The notes: generated by a model not told the origin, from the sequence alone. Counted from the stretch's first letter, positions 45,930 through 57,859 are shown. The stretch is DNA of 64,000 bases from Azorinus chamasolen (GCA_963576725.1 OY755252.1:28340078-28404077); one strand, 5' to 3'. A program made the numbers and translations.

Positions 45930-46776
45930 AATAGACTTAATCTGCTTCGTATGTCACTCAAAACGGCATGTCATACTCAATTTCGTTTTAATTTTATAAA
46001 CGAAATTGAACACAGTTAAATTTGTTCTGTTTCATTTAGATGCACTTAGAACACTTCATAAAACCAGGAAGCACGAAGAACACGAGATACACATTAAAAC
46101 TGACTTGATCTGCCAGGAATATCTGACCAAAACGTATTAATATGTCGTATTCGAAAGAGATAACTGTTTTTACCCTTTACTCCATGTATGTTTAATATAT
46201 AGAACCCGTCTGCTCTGTGTCTACTCTGCTTGCAAAGGCGTAGAAATGCGTATTTATTGTGAAAATAATTAAATCAATACGTATTTCAGTATTTAAACAA
46301 TACAGCGTTTGGTCTTTATCCACAATACAGATATTATTTTCGTTTTCAGTTTGAATAATCTAACCGTGCTTTTTCAATTTAAAAGATAACTTGGAGTAAA
46401 TTAACATCGATTTGATATACATGTAGTTGATCTTAAGAAAATTTATCTTTGTTTTTTGGAAAAGGGTGATGAAATATTTGATAAATCACATGATTGCAAA
46501 TGTAAGGTTCGAAATGGAGTACCTAATATCCCGACACACACATGCATCAATTCAATGTGTTTTAAACTAGATTCTGTCTACACCGTAATAAGGACATTGA
46601 AGTAATTTACGATGGTGAATTTCCCATGAAGAAGCGAAAGGCAGAACTTAATTTATACATTAGAGGAGGAGAATGCTGCATGCCAAATCTGCCTTACATA
46701 CCTACTGGAATACAACAAATAGTCGTATGTCAGGCTCGCAATTGTATGGTAAGATCTGTCGGACGTAACCGTTTCC

Positions 46777-46933
46777 TTAACCCTTTCGCTGCCAAACTCT
46801 GTCGTCTGCTAACTTTCAAAAACATAGTAACAGTTACAAACAGTTTGGATCCCGATGAGACGCCGAGTTACTCGGCGTCTCATCTGGGTCCAAACTGTTT
46901 GCATAGGTCCGGCATTGGCAGCGAAAGGGTTAA
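46777..46933. mobile_element. Foldback element with perfect 19-bp inverted ends and TTAA borders
   Basis: TTAACCCTTTCGCTGCCAA at 46777-46795 and its exact inverse at 46915-46933. The centre (about 46837-46902) is a hairpin: caaacagtttggatcccgat, gagacgccgag, loop tta, ctcggcgtctc, atctgggtccaaactgttt. No ORF that is not explained by the palindrome. Confidence 0.82.
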
Positions 46934-46956
46934 TATAAACGCATTTCGACATCTTT

Positions 46957-47024
46957 GCAAATAGAGTAGACCAAGATCAGACGGCCCTTATAGGAGCCGT
47001 CTTATCAGCGTCTTTACTGTTTGC
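46957..47024. repeat. TTAA-type foldback core
   Basis: gcaaatagagtagaccaaga, cggcccttataggagccg, gcgtctttactgtttgc, immediately right of the 46777 element. Confidence 0.62.
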
Positions 47025-47810
47025 TTATGATACTATAATACATATACCATTATAAACAAATCAATCCCAACAAATCTCTACGGAAAGTAACAGGCCTTTA
47101 TCCTAGTTTTGATTCTACAGAATGCCGATAAATATGTGTTTATTTTACAACTGTCTGTAGCTATTAAATCTGTCTCAACACCAGGAAAATGATTTCTAAA
47201 CTTGGATTAGTTTTATTCACAATATTTATAAACATCAAATAAGTTTGTCTAAATTTGTTAACAATTTATAGCTTACTCACCACCAGAGTTTCAAGCGTTT
47301 GGAATCAAATTGGATGTCCATTGTGTACTGCCTGTCAAAGTTGAATATACTATTATGTTAATTATGCAAAGTATTATCTAACTTGCATCCACCTATAGTA
47401 TCAGTTTAACCATTTCCCTCATATAGACAACTTTTGGTACCGCTGAAAACAGAGAAGTCCCAGATCAGGGTTTACCCTGTTTATGGAATGATACGAATAT
47501 TATTCTACTAATTCTAAATTGGCAAACATTCCATTTTAATTAACCAATGTACAAAATAAAGAAAGATGGCGATATTCCCGTATCATAAGGCCAATAGTCA
47601 CTGAACCGAAAACGCACTTCAGAATCAAAAGACGTGATGTAAGAATAACGTAAACATATCGTGTCAAATATCATTTAAACTTCAGTATCCTGTACAAATG
47701 TGTTTGCACAATTCATTCTTTACCTCATCACTCAAAACAAAAGATGCATTCAATGATGTCAAAATAAGATGAGCAAATTTAAATCATCTTCAAGAATAAC
47801 CCGTTTATTT

Positions 47811-48165
47811 CTCCACCAAACCCTATCCTGTGAACTTGTGACCACGCTTTAGAGTGGTCACAACCTAGGATTTAGGTAGGAAATAACGATATTAGTACAT
47901 GTACCTGGGTTCGCACATCTGTTGCCCTGCTCAACCAGAATGCCAAATAGTTTGTATACTGACGAAACGCTAAATAAACATTTTCAAGAAATCCCCGATT
48001 ATTTCTCCACCAAAACCCTATATGCTGTGACCGCTTAAGAGTGGTCACAACATAGGGTACTCTATGTTTATTTCTCTACTAGACCCTATATGTTGTGACC
48101 GCTCTTTAGAATCGTCTCGTAGAGGCGAGTCTTAAGAGTGGTCACATCATATGGTTTAGTGAAGA
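47811..48165. repeat. Three palindromes of the ccctatgttgtgaccac type
   Basis: Hairpins at about 47815-47880, 48008-48057 and 48083-48160, each aaaccctat..tgtgaccgctctt and its inverse. They are short relatives of the 13376-13474 palindrome, here in tandem at ~90-190 bp spacing. Confidence 0.68.
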
Positions 48166-48207
48166 ATAGTGAAGAGTTTTGTATTTTGGTATCTGTTGCC
48201 CTGCTCA

Positions 48208-48373
48208 TGCTTATAAAGCTTTTAGTTGAGTCTGAGTTTCGTTCTCAAGCTTTTGATTGGTCAGATTTGAGTTCTCAAGCTTTTGATTGGTCAGATTTGA
48301 GCCAGAGGCTCAAATCTGACCAATCAAAAACTTGAGAACGAACTCAGACTCAACTAAACGTTTTATAAGCATG
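48208..48373. repeat. Long hairpin with duplicated left arm segment
   Basis: Left arm atgcttataaagcttttagt, cttttgattggtcagatttg present twice, loop agccagaggct, right arm caaatctgaccaatcaaaa once, then aacgttttataagcat. The duplication makes the arms unequal. Confidence 0.78.
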
Positions 48374-49664
48374 GACCCAGATTGTTGTTATTATTATTAT
48401 TGTACCACATTTATATAGGCGCTCTTTTCACACAGGATATGTGCGTTCAAAAGCGCTTCACATAGATACATTTTATATACAAAACAGGGTATATTCAATG
48501 TGTAATTATAGGACATTTAAAATAAACTATATTTAATACTTATATATAGATAAGAATAATAATAAAAAAAAGAATTTATTTAGAACATAGGTAAAAAAAG
48601 TTCATCCCTTCCGTAAGTGTCTGTGTCATATTATGCTCTATTATATTGTGTCAGCGCACTCACATCATAAAAAACAAAATTTGAATTTAACATTCATTGC
48701 ACAGTGCCAGTACGTCACACACTTTTGACCCAGACCCAACAGAATTGGTACAGTTTTTGGCATACAACACTACACATAAAATATTGTTGGGAAAATGGGT
48801 AACAGAACATATCAATTTGAAGTTCATGCATATAAACAAACTAAGTAATACAAATAAACAACTGTAATATACGCGCAATATGCAACCCCCCAGTCAAACA
48901 CTATTCGACCCGTCATGGCAATGAGGGAGTACACAAGGGATACTCCGTATTTTAACGGAGTTGTAATAGGGTATATCCGAAATTTAATTACAGAGTAAAA
49001 CGTCCTATTATGGGAACCCGAAAAGCCCAGCCAAAGTAAAACTAAAGAGGGTATCCCGTATACTGTTCCTACAACATATCCCACCGGCTGCAATGGAACG
49101 GATTCATATTGGACAAATCGAGATTGACTGAGACACGCGATGCTGTATCGGACCGTACATGCTTCACCTGCCCACTGTCCATATATTACACGACGACACA
49201 GTCCACTGGTAAGCAAAAATAAGGAAACTGGGTTAGCTTAACAGGAATCCCTGGCACTGGTTGAGGGCAGGGTAGCAAGTCATGCCAGCAAGACTCCCAA
49301 TGTACCAGTGGGAATAGGGATGCCCTGTTCCACTACGGTGCTCTCTCCGGCATTGGAACTGGAGTTACCAGAGGTACCAAGCATATAGGGATGTCCCGTT
49401 TGACAACAGCACTCCCTCGGAATCCAACTCCTGGACAGCGGAATCCGGCTGACACAACACCCGCACGTACAACAGCAAGGGGATTCCTTAGAAGTCCATA
49501 AAAGTATGGTTGAGATCTTTTTTGTTCTTTTATCTAATTATTTCTTCTACATTTATGGAGCATTATGTTTGGAAAAGGGGTTTAAAAAAAAGTCCCACAG
49601 TCATAAGCGAGTGGCAGGATCAACACGCTGTGGCTAATGCAGCAGTTATGATAACCGACAATTA
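48374..49664. other. Insertion specific to duplication copy 1
   Basis: Absent from copy 2. Contains ttattattattattgt, a tatataggcgctctt / aagcgcttcacatag inverted-motif repeat (48410-48470), and a less AT-rich stretch 48880-49510. An open frame on the minus strand (48824-49216, 130 codons) is hydrophobic in places but shows no recognised domain. Confidence 0.45.
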
Positions 49665-50080
49665 GAATGTTCAATAGTTTCTGTTATAACGAGACACTAT
49701 ATCAGCCGGTGTACTAAATCCAACCCGTTTACAAAACAACACAGACCATAAAATAAACATGCGCATTTAGTATTCTAAATATGAACATTGAGACAGGTTC
49801 ATAATGCAATTCCCCTAAAGCTTGTTTATGATTGATGATATCGGGCATGCACCACTGGAGTTACATTCTATAGTAGAATACATGCTCCCAATAGCTAATA
49901 CGATCTAACAATGCATCCATCTTTTGTCAACTTGCAGCATTTCCTGTTAGGTTCTCATTTATTGATAGAAGTTAAAGTACAGTAGAACCAGTATATAGCA
50001 GCCATATAATGAATAATGCAGAACGATGTAATGCAGAACGTTTCCAAAGGACCTTTCTCCATACCTTTCGTACTGCATTA

Positions 50081-50307
50081 TACCATTACCTCATATGCTA
50101 TTTTTAGATACAATATCTTTGAATAAATCTACCAAAAAAGGAGCATTAACTAGCGAAAAGGAAACGTTAATAGTTTTGTAGTTTGAAACCATTGTGATAA
50201 ATAGAGCATTTGCTCATATAGGAGCAAATGCTCTATTTATCACAATGGTTTCACAAAGTGACATTTACAGAGTCGTCAAAAGCCATCCATATGAGGGAAT
50301 GGGTTAA
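50081..50307. mobile_element. Foldback with long perfect palindrome (gagcatttgctc type)
   Basis: Centre tgaaaccattgtgataaata / gagcatttgctc / atataggagcaaatgctcta / tttatcacaatggtttca, almost perfect over ~70 bp. Ends ccattacctcatatgct and catatgagggaatgggttaa. Confidence 0.75.
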
Positions 50308-50319
50308 AACTACCACAAG

Positions 50320-50540
50320 TCTTAATCCTTTGATCCATAAATACGCATTTCTACGCCTTTGCAAACAGAGAAGACCCGGATTAGACGGTTCCTTAAGCTT
50401 ATGAAATAATATAGATATTATTATTCAGTTTCGACCATGGCCAAAATGTTTGGTGTTCATGTGCCTTTATAAAAAAGTAATGTAGTCATTATTCACGATG
50501 TCATTATTTCTTACATAAATAGCAATGGAGTAAGGGGATA
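50320..50540. mobile_element. TTAA-type foldback/MITE copy
   Basis: ctttgatccataaatacgca, gcaaacagagaagacccgga, ttcgaccatggccaaaatg and ttcttacataaatagc; counterpart of 63621-63880. Confidence 0.6.
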
Positions 50541-51559
50541 CACCCAAGAATTGGACCAAATGTTGAAGATCGCTACAGGCAGGTTTTACAGTACATGCTT
50601 CCTATAGCTAACACAATCTGACAATGCATCTATCGTTTGTCAAAATTCAACATTTTCTGTTAAGTCTGAATAATTAGTCTGAATGACATAACAACTACAT
50701 TAATTCTACATCCGAAGTAAACAATTTCAACATAGAATATTCCGAAACCATTTTCTCTGAATGCAGAAGGGTGCCTTGGATTGTTTTTGTATTCCATACC
50801 CAGTGTGCGTTGTGCGTCGATATTAAACTACTCCAATGATGGCATAAAGGGGGTATAGACAAACGACGTTACTCGTTCATGTCGACACCGTATTATGAAC
50901 CGATAAGTTCCAACGGTTTACACCGGCGTATATTTACCGTGCCCCTTCAAGATAACATTCTTACACTCATTTCTTTCAAGTTGCAAACTACTGTGAAGGA
51001 CAACTGTTTCAATGACTAAAATCATCATCACCTGATCAATTCTAAATAAAAATATATTTCCATATCTAAATGTGAGCAGAGGTAGATACTGTCAAGTTAA
51101 CAAACCTCCAAAGGCTTGGGACAAACACAAACATGCCACGTAAATGGTATGTGTTCGTGAATATACAGTAAACCCATTATTTATCAGCCATTAAATAAAT
51201 GACTATAGTGATGTTTAAAGTATTGTGGTTGCTTACTGCAAGGTGAAAGTAATGCAAAAACTCACATTAAATAATTTCCGTCCTGCGTGAAGTTTCCTTT
51301 CGACTATGACTTAGAATTAGCCCCATTATGGTTGTGAAATAAGAAATGTTTGTTAATTTTTTTCTGAGTAATATACAGCAGCAATTGTGTGCCAAAACAC
51401 TATACAATGAATATGTTACTTTTGCATTTTGTTGGAGAGAAAGGAAAACCATGACTTGATAGAAATTTTACCGTTGGTTGATATCCTTACACAGTCACTG
51501 TTGAGGTTTCAACATGCTATTTCATACTAACCAAAGAAGAACATTGCATATAAAAGTCA

Positions 51560-51990
51560 TTCGTTTCGGCACGATTCTCGTTATTGTAGTGGCACATTTG
51601 GCATTTTCGCCAGACAAAACTATATGTTGTCTGTGTATACCCACACTGTGGATGACATGAACCATGACCGAAATGTTTACGAAATGCAATTCAACAGGAT
51701 TGGATAAGATATTCATTAACAAGAGACTTCACTCGAGAAAATACAAGCTGTTTTGCAAGAGTCTTTGAGAATAATGACGTTCAAGCTTCTAAACTGGCAG
51801 AAACGGACCAGATTGGAAACAACGCAACTCTTAACATACGCAATTACAGAACAAGCTAACCGTGTAGACTTGATGAAGAAGTAAGACATTTACGCACACA
51901 GCAGGTCAGAAGGGAAAAACAGAACCAGCCTAGAACCATGTCCAGAACGGGACAATAGACGTTGTTATTTGTGCGGAGGCAAATGGTATT
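51560..51990 (+). pseudogene. Unidentified coding-like repeat within duplication block B
   Basis: Both duplicates keep related amino-acid strings in the same order: HTVDDMNHDRNVYEMQFNRI here against HTVDGMNHDYNVDEMQCNGI in the other; ASKLAETDQIGNNAT against ASKMAETDKIGNNAT; and PCPERDNRRCYLCGGKW against PCPERDNRMCY-stop-CGGRW. The CYLCG string is reminiscent of a zinc knuckle but incomplete. Multiple frameshifts. Could be an old mobile-element gene or a decayed host exon; unassigned. Confidence 0.4.
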
Positions 51991-52015
51991 TTTGACACGA
52001 ATACCTTAACCCGTT

Positions 52016-52197
52016 CCCCATAGGCTATTTTTAGATCCTACCTCTTACATTATCTACTGAAAAAGAACATTTTCTAGATAAAATGAACTGGTAAGAATAT
52101 TATAGTTTTGAAACCACTGGAGCAAATGCTTTAACTATCACAAAGGTTTCAAAAAGCTATTTTTACAGAGGCGTCAATATAATGAAATGTGTTAAAT
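52016..52197. repeat. Foldback of the gagcaaatgctt type
   Basis: ttaacccgttccccatagg, ttatctactgaaaaagaaca, gaaaccactggagcaaatgc, aatgaaatgtgttaa; decayed relative of 50081-50307. Confidence 0.55.
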
Positions 52198-52282
52198 CAA
52201 CTTAAATGGTACAACAGTGCAGGAAACGTGGTTAGTATGTGCTTATGTCTCAGCACCGCAGTTTGGGATTTCAACTTCTAAA

Positions 52283-52490
52283 TACAGTAAAACCTCGATT
52301 ATTCGAATTTTCGGTATAGAAGAATTTAGACCCTTTTAGGCAGGTGGCTGCTTAATGCATCGTGAAAGTCATACAGAAAGCTCCTAGAGGAGCTTTCTGC
52401 ATGACTTTCACCATGCATTAAGCTGCCACCTGTCTTAAAGATCGATAATAATACGTATTTTAGTGTTCGGATAATCGAAGTTTTACTGTA
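52283..52490. mobile_element. CAGT/TA foldback (MITE) copy
   Basis: tacagtaaaacctcgattat left, inverse at 52471-52490 (aatcgaagttttactgta), TA borders. Centre gcttaatgcatcgtgaaagt, agaaagctcctagaggagct, actttcaccatgcattaagc. Confidence 0.75.
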
Positions 52491-53202
52491 GTGATAAAAC
52501 ATTCGAAGAATTGAATGCAATCAAACACGTCTCCAAATTTGAATTCAGTACGGGCTTCTATCCAATAGAGCTGAATCAATACGAAATGGCGAACAATTAC
52601 AACCTTTTTATTGATTTCTTGTACTAGTAAAGCTAAACACGACCAGTGTTTAGAATTACATGTGCCCCTGAAATCAACCAAATGATTATTCAGCACACAA
52701 ATCAGGACATTAATCCTGTTCTTCAGCAAATGGAGAAATCATGGATTAATCATTTTATTGATTTACCCCAAAATTACGTTCATACACGCTACTATACTTT
52801 CAAGGTTTTTAGCACTCCCCTCCCGCATAGCGACGCCTTTACAAACAGAGTAGGTGCAGTCTGGTCAGGGTCTGCTCTGTTTGCGTAAACAATTATATAG
52901 ATTGCACTATTTTTACCATGGCATAAACTGAAGAAGCAGACCTATATCATTGCGTAAAACCTGATCAGGCGGCTTCTGTTGGATTCGTCTGACCTGTCTA
53001 CTCTGTTTTCACAGATGTGAAAACGTATTTCTATCGAGGAAAGGGTTCAGTTTATTTGTGTTTTCTGTCCTAACCTTCAATCAGTTCGCAGCATCCGAAT
53101 ATATAAGACATTTGTAAATCGTGTAGAACCAGATCAAAGGACATCTAAAGGTGCCCCGTGATCAGTGTCTGCACTGTCTAACATACAAAATATTTAGGGC
53201 AT

Positions 53203-53440
53203 TAACCCTTTCCCTGTTCTAGAAAATAGTTAAAATTTGAAACCAAATAAATGAAACCTTGAAATATGGAAGGTGTAACACTATAGCCATTTAAGAAAGT
53301 ACACTCCACAACACAGGTATATTCTAATTCCGTTTGAAACCTGATCAGACGATTATTCTTGGCCTAACCAGTTTGAAAATGAGTGAAAAAGCGTTTATAT
53401 GAAGGATAGCGGGGAGACAGACTTAGCAGACTTAGTTTTT
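53203..53440. mobile_element. TTAA-type foldback/MITE, decayed
   Basis: ttaaccctttccctgttcta, aaatatggaaggtgtaaca, cctgatcagacgattattc, gcgtttatatgaaggatag. Confidence 0.6.
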
Positions 53441-53572
53441 AGCAGGTTAAGTGTTAGTTATTTTTTTCTTTCAGGTGTGAGCCCTGTTCACACTGTTTTG
53501 TAATTTGTTGATCGTTGAACGCACGAGGTGTTTGCCCTTTTGATCTCGATTTGTTCCACAGTTAGCCCTACT

Positions 53573-53790
53573 CCACATGCACATTCATGTGAGAAATAAC
53601 GTATGAATATCAATTAGATGTGTTTTATGATAGCCTCATGAACAAGGCAATTCGTACCATGTAACATGCAGAAGCTGTAGAATCAGATTCCACTAATAAA
53701 CAGTGTATAGATCCATATCAGACGACTTCTGTTTGAGCCTGTCTGCAGAAGCGTGAAAGAGCGTTTTTATCAAGGAAAGGATAACAGGGC
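53573..53790. mobile_element. TTAA-type foldback/MITE, decayed
   Basis: tagccctactccacatgca, gtagaatcagattcca, tagatccatatcagacgac, ttatcaaggaaaggataac. Confidence 0.55.
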
Positions 53791-53799
53791 AAACATGGC

Positions 53800-55000
53800 G
53801 AATTATGACTGATCTGCCTCTGACCTTTGACACAATTTGATTTATTTCAGATTTTTTCAGGCTTTAGAAAAGACAGTGACCAGGTGACAGTCTGTTTGGA
53901 TCCTGATGTGACACCCAGTTTTATTCGGCGTTTCAGTTCGTGCCAAGCTGTATACACATTGACTGCATATTGCTCTTGGCATGAGATGTGTCAGCAGCAT
54001 AGTAATTGGTTCGGTTTGGCTGCAAGTTTGACATTGATTAGTTTAATTATTAACACAGCATGTATACAACCGTGATTAACGAGTGATAATATACAGCTAA
54101 CTATACGATAAGATCACGCAAAAAATAAACTCACGCAAGATGTAAGTTAGGGTTCAATTGAAAACGGTGTGTAGGTGGGAGATAAGGGATGTATGTACTC
54201 AAAAAACATATGCAAGATGAGTAAGATCGGTTTAAGGAGTAGGAGTTACTAGGTGTGTTTCTAACATACATTTGTACGACGACAACATTAAAAACATTGT
54301 GCAAGCTATTGCACAAGTGAAAAGGTGTGTTATTGTTTTTAAATAATGTTCAAGTTTGTAACTCAACATACATGAACAAATACATGTCATGTAGGATCCG
54401 TCCGCTGCGTTTGCTTTGGAATCATATAAATCTAATTACCAAGTATTTACCAAGTATAACCCGTCTGTTTCCCATGTGTTATTATAGATATTAAGCTAAT
54501 TAGTATGCATAAAATACATACATTATTTGATACACCAATATTCATAGAGTAATTGGGTTAAGATACTGTCAATTGTACAGATATACACGTGCCTATTTGA
54601 AAATGTAACTATTTGTAGAAAGTGACTGTAAAACAGAACTTTCTCTCAAACCAGTGTGTAATATGTTTGCATTTTAAAGGATTCAAACATCACGTGATCA
54701 AAGAATTCGTCTCGTTTCCTATGTAAAGTACGTTTTGGCTATTTTGCCATACAAACAATTATGAAGAATATAATGGCGTTATTCCTTTTTATGTCATTAC
54801 TTGCATTTGCAAATTTATGTACAAACCTGTGGAGTGACTCACTTAAATATGCAAATGTGAAGGAAATTCAGATTGACAGTTAGCAATTAATGAATATTCT
54901 GTACATTATGTGCTTCTTAACCCAGGTCGATATTATTAGAGCTGTCAGTAGAGAATACGGATGAAACAAACACATTTGACTTCGTATTAACAATGGCTAT
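53800..55000. other. Intergenic, mostly unrecognised
   Basis: A decayed gtttggatcctgatgtgacac foldback near 53895-53955. Otherwise AT-rich with no gene seen. Confidence 0.4.
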
Positions 55001-55439
55001 TTACTAAACCTTTCTCAATACGCGTTTCTACGCTTTTGCGATCAGGGTATACCCAGATCAGACGGTTCCTGTAGGAGCCATCTGACCAGGGTCTGCTCCT
55101 TATGCTTATGGTATAATAAAGATATCAGTCTACAGTTTCTTCCGTGGCAAAACAATCCTGTGTTCATGTGCTATTATAAAAATATCTAATTCTTTATATC
55201 TTCTACGAATCGTATGCAGAAAACCTCGTGCTAATAGACGTCTTTTTTGATAACCGCTTAAGGCAGGTTCTACTGTACACATAAACATTGCGAAAGGGCT
55301 GAGTTAAATTTTACATATTTATTTTGGAATTTGATAATATACTGTGGCGTGACAGGTAGTGCAGACGCTAATTTGAGGGGACTGTCGGAGCCCTATCATC
55401 GGGGTCCATACTTTCTAGACAATGTAAGTGTACCCATTT

Positions 55440-55870
55440 ACGAACAATTTATCTGAACTTTTCATTGATTCTGAAAATGTTGACATTTGCGTAGAAAAGT
55501 TTGGAAGAGATTAAGGACGTTTTAGATACACATGCTCCTCTCAAAGAGAACACCAACATTTGTCGTGCACCTAAACCATGATTTACAAATGATATACTCA
55601 AGCTTATATTAAGCGAAAAGTGCGCAAATCTGAGCGTCATTGGAAAAATCATAACGAACCCGAACATTTTTAAGATTTTTAAAGCAGCAATGACTGAATA
55701 CAGTTGTCAATTAAAAAAGGAAAAACGTCATTGATCGTAAGGGTGACTCTTAAAGGTCGTATCAATATGTATCTGACTTGACAGGAAACTAAATCCGACA
55801 ATCCAATGCCTCTTAGCGAAAGTGAGTTTACCGCCAGTGACAACTTTTACCAATTATTTGGTTTAAAGCG
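55440..55870 (+). pseudogene. CR1/L2-like LINE fragment (linker between endonuclease and RT)
   Basis: In broken frames: VLDTHAPLKENTNICRAPKP, then TGA where a Trp is typical, FTNDIL, KRKVRKSERHWKNHNEPEHF, DFKAAMTEYSCQLKKEKRH and later DNPMPLSESEFTASDNFYQL. The pattern HAPLKE..PWF...KR..R..ERRW is characteristic of the region before the RT in CR1/L2/Rex LINEs. Plus strand; truncated at both ends. Possibly the same family as the two antisense LINE copies. Confidence 0.75.
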
Positions 55871-55949
55871 TTTACAGAAAACAATTTTACATATATATTC
55901 TGGAATTTGATAATGTACTGTGGCGTGACAGGCAGTCAGAATTAAAACC

Positions 55950-57800
55950 AAAATCATCTCTTTTGTCATATATTTTAGAAGAAATAATTCCATTATCAAT
56001 TTTAAGGTATAGAAATTTCCAATGAAGGCTTTTTTACATCTTCTTGTGATTGTTGATTCAAACGTAACATGAAATCTCTCTCATAGCAGTACAAAAACAA
56101 ATCTGCGACAAGTGGTGCACAATTCGTACCCATAGGAATACCAATTACGTGACGGTATATAGCATTCCCATAACGTACAAATATATTAGCCAAAAGAAAG
56201 GTTAGTGATTCGCAAACTTCTGATTGGTCCAATTGGTGTAATATTTCATTTGCTCGTCAGTACAGAAAGGTTTTTCAGCATAATATGCCAAAAGTGATGT
56301 TTTTTTCCCAGGCAAATACTTTCTGGATTAAATTAGTAAGATTATCTTTAATAAAAATATGAGGAAGAGTTGTGTATAAAGTAGAAAAATCGTAAGTGCT
56401 TGCAGTGGATTCAAGATTCCTTTTGCTCTTAAGTTTGTTTCAGACCTCTGAAGAATTCTTAATAGACCAGAAGAGATTTATTCCAGACTTTTCATAAAAT
56501 TACAAAAATGAGTCAAGCAGGAAACACCACATACAGAACGCCAGGTCTTATCACAGTAGAAATTTACATGTTCTTTTATCTTCGTTAAATAATAAGTCAA
56601 ATGTACAGACAATTTAGTAGTTGTACATGAGCTAGAATATGCAATGATACGCGTTTTATATGGTTTTTGTGTAGTTTTAGTAACCAATACATTGTAGGAA
56701 GTTTATGTTGTGTAATTTTAATATCGGTTCCAAGTTGTTCACACTTTTTGACATGGTCTGAAACGATGGTCTTTTCGTCAGTATAAACTGAAATGTATGT
56801 CTTGGTATTAATAATTTCCTGCTTCAATACATCGATATAATGTTATCGTCAAATAATAATCACATTATTCGATGCCTTATAAGTAGAAACAAAAATATTT
56901 TGAATGGAAATCCTGTAAACCCTTTTTAAGATGTCTTAAAGAAATTCTAGGTTTAGGTGGAAGAATGTGTTTATTAGAGCTATTAGAAAAAGAAATGCAT
57001 TTGACAATTATATCAAAATTAGTTTTTTCCAATTTTTTCCAATTTTCCAATTAGAAAGAGCATTAGACTAATCATGTTCTCCTGGACACCATTTAATATT
57101 AAAATTGTGTAAAGCCTCCGCAATCTGAACTCGACTAGAGTGAAAATCTATCAAGGATGGTATTCTATATTTGGGACCTTTATTCAAAAGAGACCGTAGA
57201 CGTTTATCTTTAATAATCTCAAAATTACCAGTAATCACATGATCAGCCGGCAAAAAGGCAAAGTTTTGAGGTGGCACACTCTCAATTATCAGGAATAATA
57301 TCATTAATATTAAGGTCGGCCACAATTTTATTATAGTTGAAAATTGTATTTCTAATGGGTTTGTTATATTTGTAGCCGATAATAGGTGATTCTGTATTTT
57401 TAAAGTTAGTAATAGTGTCAATTACAGTTTTGTCTCTAAAAATACTTCGGAGGTCAATAAAATCATTACCTTTACTAATAAAAGGACTTTTCAAGAATAT
57501 TCTTTGGTGTTCAGATAATTTGTCAATGTGCGGTCTGAGAACATGTAGAGTAAAGCTTTGTATCAAACTAGCCGTTCCTATGAGAAGGTCTGATCTAAAA
57601 ATGATTTTATCGGCTTGCTTGTCAATTTCTTTTAATGAAGATATTGATAAAGAGGAAAGTCTAGAAAGCATGGCATGTCTATCAGAAGTAAGACGTAAAG
57701 TATGTAAATCAAGAATACGAGAATTTCGTTTAATATTACCATTTTTACGAATGCCATGTGATCGAGATTTGCGTTTTCTTAAAGAAAAAAATTAGAAAAT
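55950..57800 (-). pseudogene. Reverse transcriptase portion of PLE-A with conserved in-frame TGA codons
   Basis: Segments: HAMLSRLSSLSISSLKEIDK, DFIDLRSIFRDKTVID, YNKIVADLNINDIIPDN, TGA (57292-57294), ECATSKLC, one-base shift, ADHVITGNFEIIKDKRLRSL, KYRIPSLIDFHSSRVQIAEA, IKWCPGEHD; later KASNNVIII, TGA (56849-56851), R, a TAA, HYIDVLKQEIINTKTYISVY, MYWLLKLHKN, then FLLANIFVRYGNAIYRHVIG and PMGTNCAPLVADLF. Beyond the TGAs there are ordinary frameshifts and a TAA, so this copy is dead. Motif A region near 56380 is decayed. Confidence 0.85.
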
Positions 57801-57859
57801 ATCTATATCAGGATCTTTTGAAATATTTCAAGTCTGGTAAATATTATCATATCAGCCTA

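Larger units (their letters stand above)
47400..50645 (+). repeat. Segmental duplication copy 1, block A
   Basis: Direct match to 61740-64000. Shared, in order: ccatttccctcatatagaca, cttcagaatcaaaagacgtg, aataacgtaaacatatcgtg, the accctat...gtgacc palindromes, tagaatgttcaatag and aaacatgcgcatttagtatt, cttttgtcaacttgc, then foldbacks to gcatctatcgtttgtcaa. Copy 1 contains an extra ~1.45 kb (48200-49664). Confidence 0.75.
51180..53185 (+). repeat. Segmental duplication copy 1, block B
   Basis: Inverse match to 60100-61735. Shared: aataaatgactata, atgacttgata, acattgcatataaa, cccacactgtggatg, aaactggcagaaacgg (other copy aaaatggcagaaacgg), ccagaacgggacaa, caccgcagtttgggatttc, gaattgaatgcaatcaaaca, ctacacc/ggtgcag foldbacks. 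Confidence 0.75.

Noticed and set aside
48824..49216. 130-codon minus-strand frame
   Set aside because: No recognisable motif, partly hydrophobic, inside an insertion specific to one duplicate; not enough to call a gene.
49580..49660. Sequence with tRNA-like look (agtcccacagtcataagcg)
   Set aside because: No cloverleaf with A and B boxes could be assembled.
57415..57795. 126-codon plus-strand frame
   Set aside because: Antisense shadow of the PLE-A RT.
57852..57854. TGA in PLG-TGA-YDN after the endonuclease, considered as another selenocysteine
   Set aside because: PLEs usually have Leu here (one base from TGA), not Cys; likely ordinary decay.
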